Positions 9,788 to 17,537 of a stretch of DNA of 64,000 nucleotides are shown here, one piece after another; position 1 is the stretch's first letter; every line of letters begins with the position of its first letter. Source of the stretch: Ferrovum sp. (GTDB lineage: Bacteria; Pseudomonadota; Gammaproteobacteria; Burkholderiales; Ferrovaceae). The stretch covers positions 1-64,000 of the forward strand of contig JAAGNR010000022.1 of the NCBI GenBank assembly GCA_010435995.1, read 5' to 3'. The position numbers and the translations under genes were made by a program. The notes beneath the pieces were generated by a model, which saw nothing but the letters and a program-made list of their open reading frames with translations, made no database searches and was not told the DNA's origin.

Positions 9788-10561
9788 ATGATCAACCCGG
9801 GCTCTAAAATTCTTGGCAGTATACTGTTGTTATGGTCGCTGACCGCCATGGCAGCCCCCGCCGGATCGAGCATAAGTGACTGCCCAGACTGTCCGGAAAT
9901 GGTTGCGATTCCCGCTGGAAATTTCACACTGAACGCGGGGGGAAAGGTGACTTTTGCCAAACCCTTTTTCATGAGCGCCTCCCTGGTGACCCAAGGACAA
10001 TGGCGTGCCATCATGCATCATAATCCCAGCGCCTTTCCCCAATGCGGAGATAACTGTCCTGTAGATCGCGTCAGTTGGGAAGATGTTCAGGTCTATATTC
10101 TGCGTCTCAATGCCAAAACTGGCCAGCATTACCGTCTTCCATCGGAAAGCGAGTGGGGTTATGCTTGTCGTGCCGGTCTGAACAGTACCTATTGCGGTGG
10201 CGATCAACTCGATCCTATTGCCTGGTATGATCAAAACAGTGACCACCGCCCCCACCCTGTAGCCACCAAAGCCCCCAATGGCTGGGGACTCTACGATATG
10301 ACTGGGAATCTGTGGGAATGGATGGAAGACTGTTATCAAGATACTCGTCACATCAACCAGGACGATCAACGGAGCATCCCAGATAACGGAGCCGCTTGGG
10401 AAGGTAATGCTGCGGAACCCGGCGGCGAATGTCTATCCAGAGTCGTACGTGGCGGATCATGGCGGAATAATGCACAGGATATGGCTCTGACCCGTCGCAG
10501 TGCCGATGATCCTCTGGGACGCGTGGAAACCATTGGCTTCCGTTTGGTGCGAGGTCAATGA
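9788..10561 (+). CDS. Secreted FGE/SUMF1-fold protein
   Basis: 257-residue protein with a signal peptide (SILLLWSLTAMAAPA) and a formylglycine-generating-enzyme fold: MVAIPAGNFTL near the start, VTQGQWRAIM, LPSESEWGYACRAG, LYDMTGNLWEWMEDC and VVRGGSWRNN, ending with FRLV. The cysteine pair that binds copper in true formylglycine-generating enzymes should lie just after the RGGSW motif and is absent, so enzymatic activity of that kind is unlikely. Several other cysteines could form disulfides. It overlaps sco1 (ATGA), suggesting a role linked to oxidase assembly. GAGGAG lies just before the ATG. Confidence 0.85.
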   Translation: MINPGSKILGSILLLWSLTAMAAPAGSSISDCPDCPEMVAIPAGNFTLNAGGKVTFAKPFFMSASLVTQGQWRAIMHHNPSAFPQCGDNCPVDRVSWEDVQVYILRLNAKTGQHYRLPSESEWGYACRAGLNSTYCGGDQLDPIAWYDQNSDHRPHPVATKAPNGWGLYDMTGNLWEWMEDCYQDTRHINQDDQRSIPDNGAAWEGNAAEPGGECLSRVVRGGSWRNNAQDMALTRRSADDPLGRVETIGFRLVRGQ

Positions 10562-11214
10562 ATCGATTGGACCGTCCTCCCTCCGAAAATGGCAGAACCT
10601 CCCTAATCCTGTTGATTTTTCTGGGGGCTTTGTTTCTCGGCGGATTAGGCGCGTTTTTCTTGCGTCAACCGACCCCACCACAAGGACTGGGTGATCGCAC
10701 CCAGTGGTTGGCGCGCGGACCGAAGTTGGCCAATTTTTCTCTTCCATCCACCCAAGGAACACTGACCCAAAATCAATTGCAGGGACATTGGACCTTCATA
10801 CTGTTTGGCTATACCCATTGTCCAGATGTCTGCCCCACGGATCTTGCGCTCTTGGCCGGAGTTGTACACTCGTTTGCCACCTCGCAAAAAACCACCGCCC
10901 CCCCCCAGGTCGTTTTCATCTCAGTGGATCCTGCCCGTGACTCGCTGGACATTCTGAAACGCTTCGTTCCTGCCTTTGACCCCTCATTTATCGGCGCCCA
11001 GGCAGATGACACCCAACTCCAACCCTTTGCCCAAACCTTGGGGGTGTATGTCGTACGGCACCGTGATGAAGCCGATGCTCAAGGGAATTACACCGTTGAT
11101 CACAGCAGTGCCATTTTCTTATTCAATCCCCAAGGACAACTGCAAGCCTCATTCCAAATGCCGCAAACCACTGCGCGCATGTTTGCAGAAACGTGGGCCA
11201 TCATGCGGCACTGA
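10558..11214 (+). CDS. SCO1/SenC copper chaperone
   Basis: Membrane-anchored thioredoxin-fold copper chaperone for cytochrome oxidase assembly. The 218 residues have an N-terminal anchor helix (LILLIFLGALFLGGLGAFFL), the copper CxxxC motif in YTHCPDVCPTD and the distal histidine in VDHSSAIFLF, so all three copper ligands are present. Translation is coupled to the FGE-fold gene upstream. The nearby subunit I-like protein and the cbb3 cluster are the likely clients. Confidence 0.94.
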   Translation: MNRLDRPPSENGRTSLILLIFLGALFLGGLGAFFLRQPTPPQGLGDRTQWLARGPKLANFSLPSTQGTLTQNQLQGHWTFILFGYTHCPDVCPTDLALLAGVVHSFATSQKTTAPPQVVFISVDPARDSLDILKRFVPAFDPSFIGAQADDTQLQPFAQTLGVYVVRHRDEADAQGNYTVDHSSAIFLFNPQGQLQASFQMPQTTARMFAETWAIMRH

Positions 11215-11335
11215 CCATTATCCCCTAATTCACTGAAATCTCTTGCGTTGCCAAGCAGGCTTTGATACCATTCCAGAGTCTCGTCGAAACCGTTCGGCAA
11301 GATTCATTAATCTAAATTTCAAGGGGGAGTTCACG

Positions 11336-11461
11336 ATGGAAGTTATGGATAAAGGCTACATGATCATTCCCGTCATTTTGTTTGTTGGGGGGATTCTGGT
11401 TTCTCTCAGCCTGGGTGGCATGGGAGTGGACATTTTGTCAAACGATCAGAAGAAAAAGTAA
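11336..11461 (+). CDS. 41-residue single-helix membrane peptide
   Basis: The ORF track only gives a longer 72-aa frame here; an AAGGGGGAG ribosome site 7 bases before an internal ATG defines this 41-residue product. It has one transmembrane helix (YMIIPVILFVGGILVSLSLGG) and a basic tail, NDQKKK. I do not recognise a family. It has its own terminator directly downstream and sits between sco1 and a subunit I-like gene, so it may be a small subunit like CcoM, CcoQ or CcoS-type peptides; this is inferred from position. Confidence 0.7.
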   Translation: MEVMDKGYMIIPVILFVGGILVSLSLGGMGVDILSNDQKKK

Positions 11462-11512
11462 TCCGGCTTCATTCTCCGCGTTCTTTTCAGGATTGCGGGA
11501 AACTTCTCCAAA

Positions 11513-11545
11513 CACCCGGTGTCCATTCACCGGGTGCTTTGTTTT
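11513..11545 (+). terminator. Rho-independent terminator
   Basis: A 9-bp perfect stem CACCCGGTG / CACCGGGTG with a six-base loop, followed by CTTTGTTTT. It ends the FGE-sco1-microprotein unit and leaves the next gene (11587) to its own promoter or to readthrough. Confidence 0.85.
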
Positions 11546-11586
11546 AAGGCCCCCCAAACTTCCGACTCCATTTCATAGGATGGCGC

Positions 11587-12111
11587 ATGAGCTCGCTTTC
11601 AAATCACCGCCGCTTGGTTAAATATTTCATTATGTCGGCCACTTCACTCTTTATTGGGGCCATGCACGGGATGCTGCAGGTTTTTCCCCCGATTCGGGCG
11701 TGGTTGGATTCCATTGGCAGTCCCTATGGAGGCCCAGGACACATGATTGACCCTCTGGCCCACGCCCATATGAATTTGGTAGGGGGCGTGGTATCCCTGG
11801 CTATGGGCACCACCTATTACCTCCTGCCGCGCCTCAGCGGCAAAGCCATATATTCCCAAAGATTGGTGGAACATAACTTCTGGTGGTTATTTATGGGAGT
11901 ATATGGATTTTATTCTACCCAAATGGTTTTTGGTATTTGGGAAGGATATCTTATGCTTCATGATCGTAACGCCATGATGGCTGCACACCATCATTACGGA
12001 CCCATCGTTGCCGTCGCCGGTACCTGTATGGCCGTAGGCTTTATTGTTTATTTCTGCAATATCGTACTCACTCTGATGGGGCCCGTTATTGAGGAGCGCC
12101 CCGCTTCCTGA
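11587..12111 (+). CDS. Stand-alone four-helix relative of cbb3/NOR subunit I
   Basis: 174-residue membrane protein with about four helices. Its core, LAHAHMNLVGG...TTYYLLPRLSGKAIYS...HNFWW, resembles the haem-ligand helices of CcoN/NorB, including an HxH pair. It is only about a third of a normal subunit I (468 residues for CcoN here) and has no sign of truncation: it has a start and a stop, and a paralogue of the same size lies at 34065. Subunit I is built from three pseudo-symmetric four-helix arcs, and this protein looks like one arc. It could bind b-type haem but cannot form a full haem-copper centre alone. Its stop abuts the stop of the convergent lipoprotein gene. Confidence 0.75.
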   Translation: MSSLSNHRRLVKYFIMSATSLFIGAMHGMLQVFPPIRAWLDSIGSPYGGPGHMIDPLAHAHMNLVGGVVSLAMGTTYYLLPRLSGKAIYSQRLVEHNFWWLFMGVYGFYSTQMVFGIWEGYLMLHDRNAMMAAHHHYGPIVAVAGTCMAVGFIVYFCNIVLTLMGPVIEERPAS

Positions 12112-12516
12112 TCAAGAGGAGGGGACATTGAGCGGGAAATACAGTACCCCGCTCTCTTGATCCTTGGCACATTGTAATCGTACTTGAACGGTTCGCCTTT
12201 CCCCAGGTGATACCAATGCGGCACGCCGATATACTCCAACACGACCATCCTGTATCGCCTGCTTCCATGGATCGGCAGAGGCGGTTCGAATATCGACGAG
12301 GCAACCCGATCCGGGATGTTCGTGAGCGCCGGTAACGATAATTAAAAACTCATCCATCCCATCTTGGGGAGGGCTGGGACGAGTCTGCACTTGAACCTGC
12401 CAGTCTTGCCACTGCTGAGCCTGTGTATCGGCTTGAGTCGTCTCGGGTTGGCCACACGCACTCGCCAAAAATGCACACCCTAACACCAGCCCCTGCCAAA
12501 CTTCAATTTTTTTCAT
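12112..12516 (-). CDS. Lipoprotein with possible FixH/YtkA-like domain
   Basis: The ORF track start is too early. The real start is the MKKIEVWQG signal peptide with lipobox FLASAC, giving 134 residues. The mature part (DWQVQVQTRPSPPQDGMDEF onward) is beta-rich and by eye resembles the periplasmic FixH/YtkA immunoglobulin-like domain. It is the last gene of the ccoG operon, overlapping the 146-aa gene by 14 bases. A CcoH-like copper or assembly role is an inference from position and fold impression. It ends exactly against the convergent subunit I-like gene. Confidence 0.65.
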   Translation of the reverse strand: MKKIEVWQGLVLGCAFLASACGQPETTQADTQAQQWQDWQVQVQTRPSPPQDGMDEFLIIVTGAHEHPGSGCLVDIRTASADPWKQAIQDGRVGVYRRAALVSPGERRTVQVRLQCAKDQESGVLYFPLNVPSS

Positions 12517-12943
12517 CGTGAAGGACCGCCTGCTTGATTTCGGAATCGGCATCCGTACTGTCATGATCAGGGTTCGGCATGTCCGCTTCGACCACACCAT
12601 ACATACGCACCATAAAATAGACGAAGGAACCTGCCACGGCGATATACACCAACGCCAGGAGAAACCCCCAATCCACCCAGTGTCGAACTTTTCCTGGGCG
12701 GCTTCCCCAAAAGGGGAAAGCGAGCCCAACAGCTACCAGCAGAACCACCACAATCACGGCAAAAAACCAGTAGGGTACTGGTTTTTGGGAAAGAGGAACA
12801 CTGTTCACCAACTCCCAATCCTCTAATCCCCGTTTGGTCTTGCGCTCCTCATCAGTGGCGTAACCGAAGTGGTCCTTGTCCTGCTGCCCCCACTCCGGTT
12901 TGATTTCCGTCAACGAGGAACGAGGATCTTGGGTTTCATTCAT
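12503..12943 (-). CDS. Two-helix membrane protein, CcoP-N-like
   Basis: 146 residues: a charged cytoplasmic N-terminus, a helix beginning KPVPYWFFAVIVVVLLVAVG and ending in FPFWGSRP, a short loop, and a second helix, WGFLLALVYIAVAGSFVYF, with an acidic tail. The PVP-W...FP[LF]WG.RP pattern is shared with the 205-aa protein at 20529, so the two are paralogues. The N-terminal helix of CcoP also starts with a (N)P(V/L)P motif. There is no CxxCH. It overlaps ccoG by ATGA, which suggests a part in oxidase assembly or structure. Confidence 0.7.
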   Translation of the reverse strand: MNETQDPRSSLTEIKPEWGQQDKDHFGYATDEERKTKRGLEDWELVNSVPLSQKPVPYWFFAVIVVVLLVAVGLAFPFWGSRPGKVRHWVDWGFLLALVYIAVAGSFVYFMVRMYGVVEADMPNPDHDSTDADSEIKQAVLHDEKN

Positions 12944-14241
12944 TTTTGACCTCCCACATGGGCTTCAGAAAAGTGTTGTATGGCGAAGGTATCTACCCAG
13001 CCCTCTACCGGAGCATGGGCAACGATCCTGAAAGCATGAACACCATGGGGCAAACTTGGAGAAATGGACAAAATCACCGACTGCCGCTCTGCTGCACCCA
13101 CCGTAAAGTGTGTTCTTGAGAAATGGTACTCTTGCGGGGTCAACCCTTCCAGCGTTAAAGATACCTCTTCCGGACGATAACGCTTATTGGCAATTTCAAT
13201 ACGGTAGTCAAGATCGTTTGATGCCTGCTGCACTTCAGCCCGGTAAGCGGCCAGATGCATCGGTTGCCAGCTCCATAAGCCCCAACCAAAAAAACTCAAA
13301 CCCAAAGTCAGGATCACGGCCATCCAGCTGGTCCGTGAAGTCAATCCAATCGCATTGTTGCGAAAATGAACCCGAGCTTCCTTCTTCACTTTCTGTTCAC
13401 CAAACCCAAAGCTCAGCAACCCTGGTTGCCCCTTTTTTGCCTGTAGGCGGTTGCAGGCATCGATGCATTCCCCGCAGTTGATGCAGCTATCATAAATGGC
13501 CGTCTTCCGCGGATCGATCTCGATAAAACAAGAGGTCACGCAATAGTTGCATTTTTCGCACGCACTGGAACGGCTGCTGTCATAGCGCACATGTAATGTC
13601 TCACGGGTACGAAAGCTATGTTGCCAGACTCGGTAAACACAGGCAAAACGACACCAAAAGTGGCGAATCACGGCAATATCGATAAAAATGATGAGTACGA
13701 ACATGGCGTAGATCCAGTGCAACGAACCCGCCAATGCCGGGTCCGAGCGCCAGAGCATAAAAGAGAGCACCAACGAAGGATCATAAAAATAGAACAGGGG
13801 AATCACCGCCAGAAACATGGAAGCAAGGACAAAAGACAATCCCAATAAAATCCAGTTGAGGGCACGGTTTTTGGCAGGTGCAATCACTGGCGCATCACCA
13901 TCCAAGCTCACTTCTGCACGCTTCCCCAAGAGACGACGCGTCATGTAGTTGGCCCATTCGGCAAAAATATTCTGGGGGCAAACCCAACCACAAAACACCG
14001 TCCCCGCCGTAGAATAGAGCATGACCATAAGGCTGAGTAGAGTAATCCACAGCCCAGCAATCAGAAAAAAATCGGCAAACCATATCTGTCGGTCCAAAAT
14101 GACCAACGCTCCTGCCCGGGGATCAATACGAAACAAACCCGTGGCGGGGATCAATATCGCCAAAGCCAGTGTCAGCACTTGAACGAAGCGCCGTTGCAGA
14201 TGAAAACGGGTTGAAGTGGGTAAAGAAATATCCATTGCCAT
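12940..14241 (-). CDS. ccoG: Cytochrome oxidase maturation protein CcoG/FixG/RdxA
   Basis: Membrane iron-sulfur protein that reduces copper for cbb3 oxidase CuB assembly. The 433 residues show about four to five helices, the CGWVCPQN membrane cysteine motif, two ferredoxin motifs (CEKCNYCVTSC and CINCGECIDAC) and a C-terminal periplasmic immunoglobulin-like domain. I choose the ATG that overlaps the upstream stop (TGATG); the ORF track begins at a TTG one codon earlier. There is no ccoI copper ATPase beside it in this window. Confidence 0.94.
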   Translation of the reverse strand: MAMDISLPTSTRFHLQRRFVQVLTLALAILIPATGLFRIDPRAGALVILDRQIWFADFFLIAGLWITLLSLMVMLYSTAGTVFCGWVCPQNIFAEWANYMTRRLLGKRAEVSLDGDAPVIAPAKNRALNWILLGLSFVLASMFLAVIPLFYFYDPSLVLSFMLWRSDPALAGSLHWIYAMFVLIIFIDIAVIRHFWCRFACVYRVWQHSFRTRETLHVRYDSSRSSACEKCNYCVTSCFIEIDPRKTAIYDSCINCGECIDACNRLQAKKGQPGLLSFGFGEQKVKKEARVHFRNNAIGLTSRTSWMAVILTLGLSFFGWGLWSWQPMHLAAYRAEVQQASNDLDYRIEIANKRYRPEEVSLTLEGLTPQEYHFSRTHFTVGAAERQSVILSISPSLPHGVHAFRIVAHAPVEGWVDTFAIQHFSEAHVGGQK

Positions 14242-16886
14242 CAATTCCTGAAATTCGGCCCCTGTCCAAAGCTTCCATTCTTCTCCGACCGCGCCTCGCG
14301 GTCAAGTGGTGAGCTTTGGAGCAGTGCCTGACGAGTCATTTCCGCGCCATCCCGATCCTGCTGTTCCATCTGCAAATGCCATAACGTACGCAGTACATCA
14401 GTTTGCCACGGAAAACGCTGGGCCAATTTGGCCACCACTTGCTCTCGTTGGACCGCTGGTAGTCTTGCCTCGCCCATTTGGGCCAGCACTTCATCACTCA
14501 AGGCATATCCCACCCAATGATCGGCAGGGTTCAATTCAAAAGCCAAACGTACCAATCGACTGGCCTCCCCCTCCCTCCCCGTCATTCGATCTCGCCAGCT
14601 TTGCACCAAATGATGGGTGGCTTGATATGCTTTCTCAAACTGTATTTTTTGATCTGATCCCAGACCCAACTGCAGCGCAGCCTGATCTGCCGTGGGACGC
14701 TGCTCTAAGAGGTTACCCAATAATGCGTCCAGATTCTCTGGCTGATACTTGACATGGGGCAAATCAAAATCGATCACCGGATGCCATTCTTCCTGAAGTG
14801 AACCTACAGTTTTCGGGATGGGGCCCCAATACCGTCCCATCCAGGTCATGGCCCCTTCACCTCCAGTGACCTTGGCCTGCTGAGATGGATCCAACTGCCG
14901 CAGATTATGTTCTACCGCCGGCCACCCTGCCCAGGAATGACGCGGACCCACCAATGCCAGGTGCATCCCATCGAGAAACAGGCGCGCATCGGGAAATACC
15001 TGACGAAACGTTCTCAGCAAGACTTGGAGAGACGAAGAATCCAATTGGTTCAATGCCAACCACTGCACAAACAAGCCGTCCTCATTCAAATGATCCCGAG
15101 CACGTTGAAACTGTTCACGAGACAGTAACGCCCCGACTCCAGAAAGGTCGGGATGATACAAGTCTCCCACGATCACATCATAAGTATTGCGTGTGGTTGA
15201 TAAGTAGTGACGTGCATCATCAGCATATATGGTGGACTGTCCGAGTACATCTCCATCCACCGGTTGAAACCATTGGCTTGCCGCCGTAATGGCTCCTTGA
15301 GACAATTCCACCGCATCTCGGTGCAGTTTGGGGTACCCTTCTGTACCCGCCAGAGACAGCCCTGTTCCCAAACCCAGAAACAGCACTCTGCCTGCCCCAG
15401 AGTGTAGCAGGAGGGGCAACTCCCCCTGATTGCGTTGGACAAATACCGCGGTAGGCTCGGTCGAGGCATCGTGTCGTTGCAGATCTGTGAGGAGTAAACG
15501 TTGACCATCGGGACGTTCGACCACCTGAGTAATGGCTATGGCATCTTCATACCGATAAAGATCGTGGCTTCCCGCCAGTGTCTGGGGCAAAAGACGCTGG
15601 GCTGAGGGCAGATGCCATAGCAGTCCACCCGCTCCCAGAATAAACAGCACCCCCAGTCCCATGACCGGTTTCCATGGACGCGTCCAAAATAAACTCGCAC
15701 CCAAAATCAGTGCAGCGCTCAAAACCACCGTCCCTGCGGTACCCGTCCAGGGTAACCAGAGAAACCCCGTTACCAATGCCCCGATTGCCCCCCCCACAGA
15801 ATTCACCGCATATAATAAGACACCATTAGTACTTGCATTGTCTGAAGACTGTCCCAAGAGCGGAAACCATAATCCGAAAATGAAAGTAACGGGAAGGGTC
15901 AGAAAAACCAACATGCCTCCTTGCCAGAGCAATGCCTGAAACAAACTCTCGCCATGAGGACTTTCAGCCCACTCTGCTACCCAAGGGAGAACCGCCAGCC
16001 CCGCCAGAATGATTCCACTGGCGAGCCAAGGAAGAAATAATCGCACTCGCTGAAGAGGGTAGCGCGCGCCTATTATGCTTCCCATTCCGATCCCTGAAAG
16101 GAAAATCGCCAAAATCAAAGCCAATACATATTCTGTTCGCAAGAACAAGAGACTAAACAGTCTGGTCCATGCCACTTCAAGTGACAATGCAGCCATTCCC
16201 ATCAAGCCATAAGCCCAAAGTAATTTGGTTTCTGGTCTGGAGGAGCGGACATCTACCGATAATACGGACACGTTGTCCGGTACAGAAAAGCGGGACGATT
16301 CTTCCACTGTGGCCATGATACCCCAACCACATCCCACGAGTATCCCCATAGTGGCCACCCCCTGCAGGGCATGAACCCAGCCCAACCAAGGCAGTAAAAT
16401 AACAGGAAGTAAGGCGCCGAAAACCGCTCCTATGGTGTTAACTCCATACACCATACCTAGCCCTTGGGACGCCCTTCTCTGACGCCATGCTGCCAAAACC
16501 AAGGGGAATCCCGCCCCCAGTGCCATTGCTGGAAGCATCAGTAAGATCATGGATACTAAAGTCAGGCCCGCATGCCAGATACCGATCCCGTAGGGGGAAA
16601 AAACCTTCATCAAAAGATTTTGCTCGAGTGGAGCAATCTGGGGCAAAGCCAGAGAGAAAATGCCGACTCCTACCTCAAGGGCTGAGAGCCACCGCAATGG
16701 GTGTTTAACCCCCTCTCGATTCATCAGAAAGGCGCCTAGGCCCAATCCCAGCATGAAGGCGGCTACGGTAATTACGACCCCAAATACGCTGATACCGAAC
16801 TGCAGGCTGATCATTCTGACCCACAATACTTCATAGGCCAAGCCTACGGCTCCGGATAGCCCGTATAGGGCAAGAATTCCTAACAT
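14241..16886 (-). CDS. Membrane-fused spermidine synthase-like protein
   Basis: About 881 residues. The first ~430 form roughly ten or more helices (LYGLSGAVGLAYEVLWVRM at the start). A Rossmann-type spermidine-synthase-like domain follows (GRVLFLGLGTGLSLAG, YADDARHYLSTT, VIVGDLYHPDLSG), then a helical C-terminal region of repeat-like character. The family is usually called fused MFS/spermidine synthase; substrate and reaction are unknown. I prefer the internal ATG just past the upstream stop (TGAGATG); the ORF track start is 13 codons earlier. Its place between ccoG and oxidase genes is unusual. Confidence 0.82.
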   Translation of the reverse strand: MLGILALYGLSGAVGLAYEVLWVRMISLQFGISVFGVVITVAAFMLGLGLGAFLMNREGVKHPLRWLSALEVGVGIFSLALPQIAPLEQNLLMKVFSPYGIGIWHAGLTLVSMILLMLPAMALGAGFPLVLAAWRQRRASQGLGMVYGVNTIGAVFGALLPVILLPWLGWVHALQGVATMGILVGCGWGIMATVEESSRFSVPDNVSVLSVDVRSSRPETKLLWAYGLMGMAALSLEVAWTRLFSLLFLRTEYVLALILAIFLSGIGMGSIIGARYPLQRVRLFLPWLASGIILAGLAVLPWVAEWAESPHGESLFQALLWQGGMLVFLTLPVTFIFGLWFPLLGQSSDNASTNGVLLYAVNSVGGAIGALVTGFLWLPWTGTAGTVVLSAALILGASLFWTRPWKPVMGLGVLFILGAGGLLWHLPSAQRLLPQTLAGSHDLYRYEDAIAITQVVERPDGQRLLLTDLQRHDASTEPTAVFVQRNQGELPLLLHSGAGRVLFLGLGTGLSLAGTEGYPKLHRDAVELSQGAITAASQWFQPVDGDVLGQSTIYADDARHYLSTTRNTYDVIVGDLYHPDLSGVGALLSREQFQRARDHLNEDGLFVQWLALNQLDSSSLQVLLRTFRQVFPDARLFLDGMHLALVGPRHSWAGWPAVEHNLRQLDPSQQAKVTGGEGAMTWMGRYWGPIPKTVGSLQEEWHPVIDFDLPHVKYQPENLDALLGNLLEQRPTADQAALQLGLGSDQKIQFEKAYQATHHLVQSWRDRMTGREGEASRLVRLAFELNPADHWVGYALSDEVLAQMGEARLPAVQREQVVAKLAQRFPWQTDVLRTLWHLQMEQQDRDGAEMTRQALLQSSPLDREARSEKNGSFGQGPNFRN

Positions 16887-16887
16887 C

Positions 16888-17292
16888 TCAGAAAGGATAG
16901 AACCAGGCCACCCCAACCACGGCATGTACCAACGCTAACGTCATGGATAATCCCGCCAAAATCATATGGGGGATAAACCACGGTTTCCCGTAAATTCCCA
17001 TGCCAATGCCCACTGCACCCGTAGCCAAAACCAGAATAATCAGTGGGATACCCAAAAGAAACATGATCAGCTTGCGCTTTTTATCATCCACAGGAGTAAC
17101 CCCATCATCCTGGTACCCCTGTTGTTTCTTGAAGGACTCCATCATTTGAATGCTGTTCACTGCATTGGAGCCACCAGATCCCTCTGCCCAGATCGGACTG
17201 GAGAACAGGGCAAAAAAAGCCAAAAAAAGCGCAGCTATCATGGTCTGCAATCCACTCTGGACCTTCTGTTTGCTCCCTTCATTGCCTCTCAT
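16888..17292 (-). CDS. Small membrane protein with signal peptide
   Basis: 134 residues, family not recognised. An N-terminal signal-like helix (MIAALFLAFFALFSSPIWA) precedes a hydrophilic stretch, then two helices (LIMFLLGIPLIILVLATGAVG and HMILAGLSMTLALVHAVVGVA). Histidines in the last helix pair might ligate haem, but this is speculation. The ATG overlaps the stop of the 79-residue gene upstream (ATGA), and the stop is two bases from the next ATG, so it belongs to a tightly coupled operon. Confidence 0.75.
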   Translation of the reverse strand: MRGNEGSKQKVQSGLQTMIAALFLAFFALFSSPIWAEGSGGSNAVNSIQMMESFKKQQGYQDDGVTPVDDKKRKLIMFLLGIPLIILVLATGAVGIGMGIYGKPWFIPHMILAGLSMTLALVHAVVGVAWFYPF

Positions 17293-17528
17293 GGTTGATC
17301 CTCGGAGGGTAATGTTTTAGTCTCCGGTTTCTTTTTGAAGGAGAAATACCATGCCAGAATTCCCATCAAAATAAACGGCGCAAAAATTCCGATCAGGAGA
17401 AATAAGAATATATTCCATGGGGTATCTACCGTAACATGAAGATAACGGTAACTATCCAGGGCAAATGCCTGAGATATGCCGCCAGCCTGAAGGAGTAGTA
17501 CGAGTAGTAACTTGCGATAGGATATAAT
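17289..17528 (-). CDS. 79-residue exported membrane protein with no ATG/GTG/TTG start
   Basis: Not in the ORF track. The frame between the FGE-fold gene stop and the next ATG reads (I)ISYRKLLLVLLLQAGGISQA as a signal peptide, then DSYRYLHVTVDTPWNIFLFL, a transmembrane helix and a basic tail, and ends in an ATGA overlap with the 134-aa gene. The only codons available for initiation are an ATT (used here) or the following ATA; the nearest in-frame TTG and ATG are inside the transmembrane helix. The protein-like layout and the coupled stop argue that it is real. Family unknown. Confidence 0.62.
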   Translation of the reverse strand: MISYRKLLLVLLLQAGGISQAFALDSYRYLHVTVDTPWNIFLFLLIGIFAPFILMGILAWYFSFKKKPETKTLPSEDQP

Positions 17529-17537
17529 GGTATGAGC

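Noticed and set aside
9788-10561. Active formylglycine-generating enzyme or sulfatase activator
   Set aside because: The cysteine pair needed for oxidation is absent and no sulfatase gene is in the window.
11587-12111. Pseudogene fragment of ccoN
   Set aside because: It has its own start and stop, intact helices, and an equally short paralogue at 34065, so decay is an unlikely explanation.
14241-16886. A genuine polyamine biosynthesis gene (speE)
   Set aside because: The aminopropyltransferase-like part is fused to a multi-helix membrane domain, and no speA/speD/speE-type neighbours are present.
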